Assembly (NCBI GenBank): GCA_963971405.1
Contig: OZ020488.1
Location: forward strand, 40,592,888 to 40,656,887
Origin: Psococerastis gibbosa
Taxonomy: Eukaryota > Arthropoda > Insecta > Psocodea > Psocidae
Direction of reading: 5' to 3'
Length of the DNA stretch: 64,000 bases
The position numbers were made by a program, and so were the translations under genes. Positions 55,863-64,000 of the stretch are shown here, piece by piece (within the stretch, counting starts at the first letter, position 1; each line of letters begins with the position of its first letter). The notes under the pieces are model-generated. The model did not search any database. It was given only the letters and a program-made list of their open reading frames with translations, and was not told the DNA's origin.

Positions 55863-56799
55863 AATAAAGTTTAAAATTTAAGACAAAAATAAATGCATGG
55901 CCTAAAATAAAACAAATTAAATTTTTTTAACTTTAATTACCTATTGTACAAAATTCAGGCAACTTCTTCATATCTGTCGCGGTGAGTCTTCAGCAGCCAT
56001 GGTGGCCAGTGGACTGCGTCAGTAGTGGCAGACTGAGATGAAGGCGCGAGGTTTTGTGCGAGGGCGTGGGAAAAGGGTATAAGTGAATTGCTGCTGAGTC
56101 AGCGAACCGTACCCCTGCAGTGCTGGCTTGCTTATGAATTATTATTCTCACCCTGAACTTGACCTTTTGCAGCTTTGCTTCGTTTAGCCCAGGGGATCAT
56201 AATTTATTAAGAAAGAGACTGGAGACGAGCGTCTGGTGGAATGGGGTAAGTAGAGTAGTTTAACATTGTAAATTATTGTTGTAACTTTATTATTATTAGT
56301 GTCAGTATTTATTTTTAAAGTCTGTTTTTACTTAATGGGGACACTATCAGAATTTATGAGAAATAATAGTATTTTGAAAATCTACATAGGGTAGTGAGCA
56401 GGCTGTGAATTATTTGAGTTAATTTAACTATGGCACAAAATATATTATATCCACATCGTTACAGAGTTACAGACACATGTAATAAACATCCAGGGGAGCA
56501 GATAATTCATAAACGGCATATATGACCTAACTCTTGTAAAAACTTCTAGGTCGAAGCTATATAGCATTGCAAGTAGTAAGTACGAAGTAACTGCACCTAA
56601 ATCCTGCCCACCGCGTTTCGACTATTTTTATAATGTCACTGAAAATTTAATCCAAAACCTTGAAAAATTAATATTTTTGGTTTCAGGTGTTTTTTTTTTT
56701 TTTTTTAATTTCGGGAAATGACGCTGAACCTACAATAAGATCATTCTCACAGTGCTCCAGAGCGTCAAAATAAAAAATAGAAAAGGAGGATCCTCAGTA

Positions 56800-57234
56800 G
56801 AAAATGTAATTTATTAAAAATTTCAGTTGAAAACGATGAAAAAAGAATTATTGTGGGTTTGAGTGACATTCTGTAATTTCACGTGAATGTCGTAGAAACT
56901 CCATTTATTGTAGAATATTCTCACAATGCCACTGCATGTAAAAATTAATATAAGGAGCATCAGCAGTACAAAATGCAATTTTTGGAGAATGAGCTAAAAA
57001 ACTTGAAAAGTGGATTCCTGTGGTTTCCGGTGAATTTTTATATTTTGGATGAATGAAGTTGTAATTATGCATTTTAAACAACGCCATTGGTCATATAATT
57101 TAATACAGCAATATTCCTTACCGACACTTACCAAGTTATGATGAGAAACCTCCTCAATGAACCAAAACGTTTGGAAAGTTGCATCAGCATTCAGTAAAAT
57201 TTGTTATGTTTTTTTTTTTTTTTATAAATACACG

Positions 57235-57270
<36 letters not shown>

Positions 57271-57470
57271 GATTAGCAGTACAAAATGCAATTTTTGGAG
57301 AATCGGCTAAAAAACTTGAGAAATGAATGGTTGAGGATTCAGATGCTGAATTTCACATTTTGGATGAATTAAGTTGATAATGCATATGAAATATTTTACC
57401 CGTTCAATTAAGTGTAAAACTTAATACAGGAATATTCCTTAACGACACTTTTCAAGAGATGATGGGAAAC
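56800..57470. repeat. Diverged duplication, about 190 bp, around an (ATT)n microsatellite
   Basis: Blocks 56962-57150 and 57274-57462 share AGTACAAAATGCAATTTTTG and CAATATTCCTTA.CGACACTT. The ATT run is at about 57237-57271. No gene seen. Confidence 0.65.
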
Positions 57471-58554
57471 GCCCTTAATGACTCATAAAATTTGGGAATC
57501 GGGAAATAATTGGGCTAAGCTCAAGGGGAAGTCAACCTTGAAGAAACGGGAGAATTTCATCTTTTCTGACTGTAAACATCTTCCTCTCCCCAGCACTGCA
57601 ACCGGAAATTTGGGAAGATGAGGTAAGGGGAGGTTGCCACCTCGCCGAGCAAATTGTCTTGCGCGCAAATATTGCTGATTTATCGACTTGTTTCAGCGAT
57701 GTATACATGTTGATGCAGACATAAACAAACAAAAACGTTCTTAAGCCAATTAAAGAATTAATTAAATATGGCCGGTGTTGAAATGTAATGTTATGGTAAC
57801 GTTAATGGAATGGTAACCTATTTAACAAAGGGTTAGTTGGACATACATTACCCATTGTGTTAATAATAGTCATTAGAGGTATGGGCCTCATAGTCATCGG
57901 TCGAGTGGTTAGAAAGCTTGCATTTCAATCGGGAGACGGTAGTTCGAATCCTCAAGGAAATTGGACTTACTCAATAATTCAGAGATGAATACAAGAGCAA
58001 TAAGTCAATTGGCCAGAAACCATCAGTCCTTCTCAGGACTAAGCCTGATGATGGAAATAGTACTCACTCCCGAAACGTCATCTTCTTCCCCTGGCAATGG
58101 GCTCCGCCCTAATTGTTCGATGACTCTGAGGCCCATGCCTCTAATGACTAACACAACAGGGAATATTAAGTCCTTTCTTAAAAAGACTATCACATACTTA
58201 CTTGATGAAGCAATAGAATCACGGACGATAGGCCGTGGTTGATCTGAAAGCGTACTCCACGTACTGCTATAGTGTTGTTGGAAGTATACAATTTCAGATC
58301 GACCACAGCCCATCATCCCGAATTCTACTGCCTCATCACATGTTTCGGTAAGTGCCGTTGAAATGGCAGATCCCATAAGTTAAATATGACTTTATAGACA
58401 AGACGAGTTACCAATATAAAATAGAGAATTAAATAATATTTTGCTGGAGAAATTATCGAATCCACCTAGCGTTTACCTAAAATAAATGCTTTCTATAGGT
58501 TTATTATATAGAAAAACAAATGTAACATTTGTTTGAATACAGTTTCACAGCATA

Positions 58555-60680
58555 TGGTCTTCTCCTTTCGATGCCTCTTCAATCGAAGATTGGCGATCAG
58601 CATGGCAATTCGGATCTTGAAGACGGCTGATCTGAAAAAGGGGAAGCCGTGCTCTTGCTAATTCACCAATACGTCAGAATTTTTGACCATAATGTTCTTC
58701 TTCTGCCGTGAGCCCTCAGTCTTTCTATCTTCCCTTGGATTATTACATGCAGAAGTCGATGCTTTACATTCTTCATAGGATGGCCGAAGTATGTTATAGT
58801 TTCCGTTTCTTAACCATCAGCAAGCCGGCCGCCATACCAAGTTGAATCCAGCGGACCAGAGCAGGTTCAAAGCTGCAGATAAATTGGTCTTGTGCACAGT
58901 GCCGGTAGGGAAACATGGTAGGACTTGTCCTGGTCACCTCCGAACTAATCGTGTGACTTCACTGTGTTTCCCAAGTGGTTCGGAATCCACTATAATCAGG
59001 AGGTCCACTGGAGTCCTATGGGCCCACACCGTGGCCTGGGACTGTGTCAAACCATACTACTACTAACCATCAGCAGCAACTTGACTTCTGTATCCATCCA
59101 CCTCAGGACTTCAGCTCTTCGGGACACGATCTCTCCAGGATATGCGCAGCAGATGCTCTGATTCTGTTCCCCCTTAGCTTGTATCAAAGTCCATCCTTCC
59201 GCACTATATAGAACAATTGGGAACCCATAACATTTCACCATTCTCAATCGAAGGTGCAACAGCAGGTTTCGACACCAAAGTACCTACTTTCCACAGTATG
59301 TGGTGCTGACGTCTAAAGTAGGTACTTCAATGGAACTACAATAGTAACACAATAAATCAAATATTAAAGGACGTAAGACACCTTGGAGAACCTCGTGGGA
59401 AAGCTCGAATACAATAGAATACCTCAAGGCATCGTCCCATTCAGTCTCGTAGCTTTTCACTCCTATATATGCTTTGTTTCAAATCTTGGAGCGCTCTCCT
59501 AACAGACTCTAAAGATAGAGCTTACGCATTATTCTGCATCTTTCCTTCTGTATAATTTTATATTGCTTTCTTATTTTAGGGTAGGTACGTTTGAGGGTGC
59601 TTGACACCAGTGAAGTAGCCAAGGGAGGGGGGGGGGGTCAGCTGGGTCTGGATCCCCCTCCAATTTAGCAAAACAGCAATTTTTCAGATATTTATGCTTA
59701 AAAAATTCCCCCGGGGAGACTCCGGTCCCCCTGTTTCCAGTTTTGTTAATAAAGTTATCGGGTAGATCCTCGGGCCCCCTTGTTAACTGTAATATTCTTC
59801 ACATGTAAAATATAAACATAGCCTAACTGGTTTCAAAGTGCGTAAATTTCACTATTTTGGGCCTATTCTTTTCCATAATAATTCCCCCGGGGGAGACCCC
59901 CGGGCCCCATTCGGCCTCCCAAAACCCTCGGGTGACTGGGGAAGGGAAATTAAGAAAATGAAGATCAATTATATGTATTAGTACAATTTATGTATTGTAA
60001 AACATGTATAAGCTTATATACAGTATAAGAGTTTGGAGAGTTTCAGGGTGGCTTGTCATAGGTTTCTCATGCAACGGTATGAATGAGGAGCGAATGTGAA
60101 AGTGAATGTTGCGTCCATACATGCCTCATTATTTTTACCATTATGTATTTATTTATTTTTATGATAATATTGTAATATTTTTGTAACAATATTGTGGGTT
60201 AATTGTAAGAGTGGGCCGAAAGGCCCAAAATTCGCCCACATGGAAAATAAAGACAATTTTTCTTCTTTCTTTCTTATAATTTATTATGGATTAATTGTAA
60301 GAGAGCGGGCCGAAAATTCGCCCCCATGGAAATTAAAGACCTTTCCTTTCTTTAATGCTTAGTGTGGGTATACAGACGAACGCTGCGCATATCTTGTGCC
60401 TAATGCTGAGGTCCTGAGGCGATTAGATACAGAAGCCACTGCTGCTGGCGGTTAAGAAACTGAAATTAACATACTTCGGTCATGTGATGAAGAACATGAA
60501 CATGAAATAATTTAAGGGGAGACAGAAGGCTCCCATCAGAAGAACATCCTGGTTGAAAAACCTGAGGCAGTGGTTTGGCAAGAGCCAGAAGACTTCCCTT
60601 TTCAGAGAGCAGTCTCCAAGGCCCATTGCCATGATGATCGCCAATAGTCAATAGAAGATGAGACATTAAAAGAACAAGAA
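58555..60680. other. LINE remnants and GC palindromes; no gene
   Basis: SWLKNLRQW-type LINE pieces at 58555-58815 (minus) and 60370-60680 (plus), the LINE 3' tail at 60025-60350 with AATAAAGACA, and CCCGGGGGTCTCCCCCGG-type palindromes at 59700-59910. Confidence 0.5.
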
Positions 60681-61175
60681 GGGGTAGTCGAACCATGCAA
60701 TTGAGGAGGTTGTTTACAAACATGGCCAACTCCAAGTTTTAGAAATTTTCAGGAGAGCGGATTTTCGGTTGAAAATTGCATTAAGTTTATAGCTAACCCT
60801 ATACTTCTCAGCGCTTCTGTGCGCAATCAGTCTGCTTTTGTCACTTTATTTTACAACGTGCAGGTAGACATTAAAATTTTCTGCAAGTTCGGATCAAAAC
60901 CCCATTTTGTGAAAAAAACGGAGTTGGCCACGTTTGTAACCAAGCTCCTCAATTGTCTCCGTTGGTCAATTCTGTGCTTTTGTATAAGGAAAATCGAGGC
61001 TACAGCATTTTAACCCTATAGGACAATTTATCTATTCTATCTAATCTATTTTGGTACTTATACTAATTGATAAATAGGCAAGCAAGTACGGGTTCACTCG
61101 TATTGGTTCATTTAAGTACCACTATAAGGGGAATGCTGGGAAAGATGCATTCCTCAAAATTTTGTAAAAACTCGC

Positions 61176-61268
61176 CTCTTGGGCACAAAATGGCCTTTGG
61201 CATGGCCCGAGGGTTTGGCGTTGTATCCTCAACTGTGGTGGTGGTTTCCTCTGTGCTAGTAGTCGGCA
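61176..61268 (-). CDS. Possible Thr-rich linker exon, candidate 5' exon of the CUB gene
   Basis: Acceptor ATGTTTTTCAG|TGCCGA. Encodes PTTSTEETTTTVEDTTPNPR, a typical extracellular Thr-rich linker. A GC donor (AGAG|GCGAGT, matching the AG|GCRAGT class) would end it after one base of a codon, exactly the phase needed by the CUB1 exon at 39151. No GT donor gives that phase. The link is inference. Confidence 0.4.
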
Positions 61269-62346
61269 CTGAAAAACATTTTTGAAAGTTTGCAAGGACT
61301 TTATCCTTTATGTTATTTAATAAAAAATTAATTATGAAATGAAAGTACCAATGGTTGCATAGCCATATTTTTGCAAAGAAAAATTATTTGAAAAATAAAT
61401 ATATACTAAACAACTATAGGGCCAAGCCTTCCACTCTTAGAAGTGGATCAGTAAGCCTTCTTGAGGGCGCCGCTCTGCATTGGAACATGGAGGTGCTGTC
61501 CAGTATTCTTTTAAAATGCATTTCCAGGAGTCCTTATATTTTATTAGCCCTAGTCTCGTTCATAGCTGAGTCTGATGGGTTGTACTACAGTAGATCCGTT
61601 TCAATTTGAAGGTAAACGTAATAGGAAAACTTAAAGTGATATTATGAAATCAAAATTTTTAGAGCTTTTTGAAAAAACTGCAATTTTTTACAAATAATAA
61701 CCAAACAACAATGTAACTTATGTAGTTACATACAGTACACTGATTTCATAGCCTCAGAGGGGGCCAGATCACGAACATATAATAATAATAAACGTCTTAT
61801 ATTTTTGGGGTATATTAAGACTATAAAGTCTTTTTCTGTCCAACCCACGTCCAAAAACAATACAATTTCCAAAGTAGCCTACATAGTCAACAAAACAAAA
61901 AACGCTTAGCTAAAATAATCTTATTATAAACGTAGCCTATTTATATAAATATATAAAAACCTGGTAGACATACAGTGAATCGTTTTATAAAACTATTCTG
62001 TCCCTAGCAATTTTATATATGTATACAGTATATATTTGTTAATAAAAAGGTTAATCGCATACAAACAATATAATGAATGTATCCGGTTGACCTCTTCAGT
62101 CGCCTCACTAATTAACCTAATAGGTACCGGTACTCGTGTCGAGTTATGACACGTGTCTGAACGCAGGGTGTGTTGAGACTAGCTCAAGTACAAGCACGCT
62201 ACCACCTTTCCACCCAAGCCCCAAATTTAGTTTCAATAGTCTATAATTATTTATATTATTTATTTTAAATATAGTTTCCATAGTCTATAATTATTTAAGG
62301 TAAGCCACCTCAGTAGAATGGCCAACATATTAGCGCAAGAACTTAC

Positions 62347-62403
62347 TTGTTGCACTAACGGCCGGCCCATTGTCATTTGAAAACCTTCCAGTTCTGTCCA
62401 AAT
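62347..62403 (-). CDS. Possible small exon preceding the Thr-rich exon
   Basis: Acceptor TTTCATTGCAG|ATTTGG, donor CAA|GTAAGT, 57 bp. In the phase that fits the next exon it encodes LDRTGRFSNDNGPAVSAT. Good splice sites on both sides; identity unknown. If real, the gene starts beyond the window. Confidence 0.4.
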
Positions 62404-62555
62404 CTGCAATGAAAAGGAAACGAGTTATTATACACTACACAAGACTTGTATTTGTAGTCTGCACTTGCCACTTTGGTAAAGTCTTGCTTCCACCTGTTAC
62501 ACTGCGCCAATGGTAAGCTTATCACGTCACAGTCATAGCTTGTCCATGTCCATTA

Positions 62556-62938
62556 GGCGCCCATTCCACCGACCGGCTAGGGCTACTTACAAAAACAGTG
62601 ACGTGGTAGCAGACATTCCAGACTTAGGCGGGGTTTCCACCGACCTCGCATTGCAGAATTGACGGAAATGTTTATTTTCCTCTATGCCATAGTTAAAATT
62701 GATCAATGATCATACAGTAAAATCACAAACAAACAAACTAAAATTAAAAAATGGCGTCATGGGATATGTTAAGTACAAACATTTTAATAGATTTCTATAA
62801 AGGAAAAATTCTAATTTCCGTCAATGTCATTTGCATTCTGCAATGCGAGGTCGGTGGAAACGCCACTTAAGTCTTGAATGTCTGCTACCACGTCACCGTT
62901 TTTGTAAATAGCCCTAGCCGGTCGGTGGAATGGGCGCC
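62556..62938. mobile_element. Hairpin MITE with nested copy, TTA duplication
   Basis: TTA at 62553-62555 and 62939-62941. Arms GGCGCCCATTCCACCGACCG and complement. One of the best-preserved copies. Confidence 0.85.
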
Positions 62939-63009
62939 TTATCGCTTGTAAGACGGTTATTCCTATGGTCATTTTCTCTTCATTTGCGCATTAAAAAATG
63001 ATGAGATTT

Positions 63010-63170
63010 TTGTTTTAAGGAGACTATTATGTAGGTAGATGGCTACTTAACTTATATTATAATTTATAAATTAAGTTATAATATGGTAGAGACATCAATA
63101 ATAAGTCTCTGTACTATATTATAACTTAATTTATAATAGATAAGTTAAGTATCTACATAATAGTCTTTAG
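63010..63170. mobile_element. CTCTGCCATATT-type hairpin without the usual GGCGGC arms
   Basis: Contains the inverted AGACTATTATGTAG... and TTATAACTTAATTTATAATA blocks that form the centre of the MITEs at 45.1, 55.1 and 63.3 kb, here standing alone, followed by a G run. Confidence 0.55.
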
Positions 63171-63307
63171 TGGAAACCCGAATCCTGTGGGGGGGGGGGG
63201 GGGCTCAGCCTCTAGCCCTAAGTAGCTACGCCCATGCTTAAAACGCACTCGTAAAAGAAGTTTAGTAAGATTACTTGAAAGAAGGGAAGGATCAGCTGGT
63301 TTGGTAA

Positions 63308-63525
63308 GGCGGCTATTCCACTGACCTCGTTTTGCATAATGCAAGCACATGACGTGATAGCAGACATCATTAATAAGTCTCTGCCATATTTTAAGGAGAC
63401 TATAATGAAGATACTTAACTTATCTATTATAAATTAAGTTATAATATGGTAGAGACTTATTAATGATGTCTGCTACCACGTCATGCACTTGCATTATGCA
63501 AAACGAGGTCGGTGGAATAGCCGCC
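63308..63525. mobile_element. Hairpin MITE, TAA duplication, CTCTGCCATATT centre
   Basis: TAA at 63305-63307 and 63526-63528. Arms GGCGGCTATTCCACTGACCT and complement, with GACGTG..AGCAGACATCATTAA next, as in the 45.1 and 55.1 kb copies. Confidence 0.83.
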
Positions 63526-64000
63526 TAAGCACAAAAGCTGCCATTGAGACTCTGAGCTCCCTCTCTCGGACAGCAGTCAAACTAAAATTCTTCCCCAGTT
63601 TCCCGCAAAGGGCGTTTTAAGGGAAAACGCGCACGAGGCGGAAAGTTATCAAGTAATTGAAAAGTTTGATGGTTTCGCTGAGTAAGCAGATTGCCTACTT
63701 AGCAATGTAGATGACGATCAATTTCTCGTCACGCGCTAATTATTCTGCCAATATTTGGTGTGTTATTGCTTATTGCCAAAGTTTATTAACGTTTCTTACC
63801 AGCACTCGGTTTTTGATTGCTTTTATTGACAGCGTTTTAAAGGCTGCTGGGTTATTTTCATCCCTTCTTTAGAGCCTGCAATATGGTGCCTATATTACCC
63901 TTTCCTTCCACACTAGCTATTGCTTTTCCTTTCCCAGATATATTGCGTACCTGTTATTGGTACAGGGGCAGATCCAGCCTCCACACTAGCGGATCTACAA

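Overview
This is a piece of an animal nuclear genome. It is AT-rich, with short exons separated by long introns that use GT-AG splice sites, and it is full of transposon debris (hairpin MITEs, tRNA-derived SINEs, pieces of LINE and Penelope-like retroelements, one complete DNA transposon). The repeat style and gene content point to an arthropod, most likely an insect and perhaps a hemipteran; that placement is inference. No bacterial features, rRNA genes or CRISPR arrays are present.

I can reconstruct four host genes by joining exons whose splice phases agree. (1) Minus strand, 25391 to 5600: a complete ten-coding-exon gene for a cytosolic carboxypeptidase of the CCP5/AGBL5 type (tubulin deglutamylase, about 875 aa), with its zinc and catalytic residues intact. 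Its fourth intron carries four decayed tandem copies of the exon that encodes the zinc-binding HPGE motif. (2) Minus strand, 39151 to 27755, possibly starting upstream at or beyond 62403: a secreted or GPI-anchored protein with two CUB domains. (3) Plus strand, 31147 to 34843: a four-exon secreted trypsin-fold protein lying inside an intron of the CUB gene on the opposite strand. Two of its three catalytic residues are replaced (His to Gln, Ser to Lys), so it is a serine protease homologue without expected protease activity. (4) Minus strand, 47647 to 44099: a two-exon secreted protein made of ten 12-residue Asn-Gly-His-Pro-Tyr repeats.

Mobile DNA: 1683 to 4644 is an apparently intact 2.96-kb DNA transposon with an 8-bp target duplication, terminal inverted repeats and a 749-aa transposase-like ORF; it sits inside a dead LINE. 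At least fifteen members of one family of hairpin MITEs, mostly with 3-bp TTA/TAA target duplications (PIF/Harbinger-like), are scattered throughout. Many contain a second MITE inserted at the centre of the hairpin, and other members have the same ends but a different centre. An 830-bp repeat occurs in opposite orientations at 42.6 and 52.2 kb, the second copy nested in a mariner-like inverted repeat. Degenerate minisatellites lie at 43.6 and 49.5 to 50.5 kb.

Region by region: 0-5 kb LINE remnant and DNA transposon; 5.6-25.4 kb CCP5 gene, with introns holding MITEs, SINEs and LINE tails; 25.4-27.7 kb intergenic; 27.7-39.2 kb CUB gene with the nested protease homologue; 39.2-44 kb repeats; 44-47.7 kb repeat-protein gene; 47.7-61 kb mostly repeats; 61-62.4 kb two small exons that may be the 5' part of the CUB gene; 62.5-64 kb MITEs. 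Exon limits come from reading splice sites and phases by eye; no transcript data were available.
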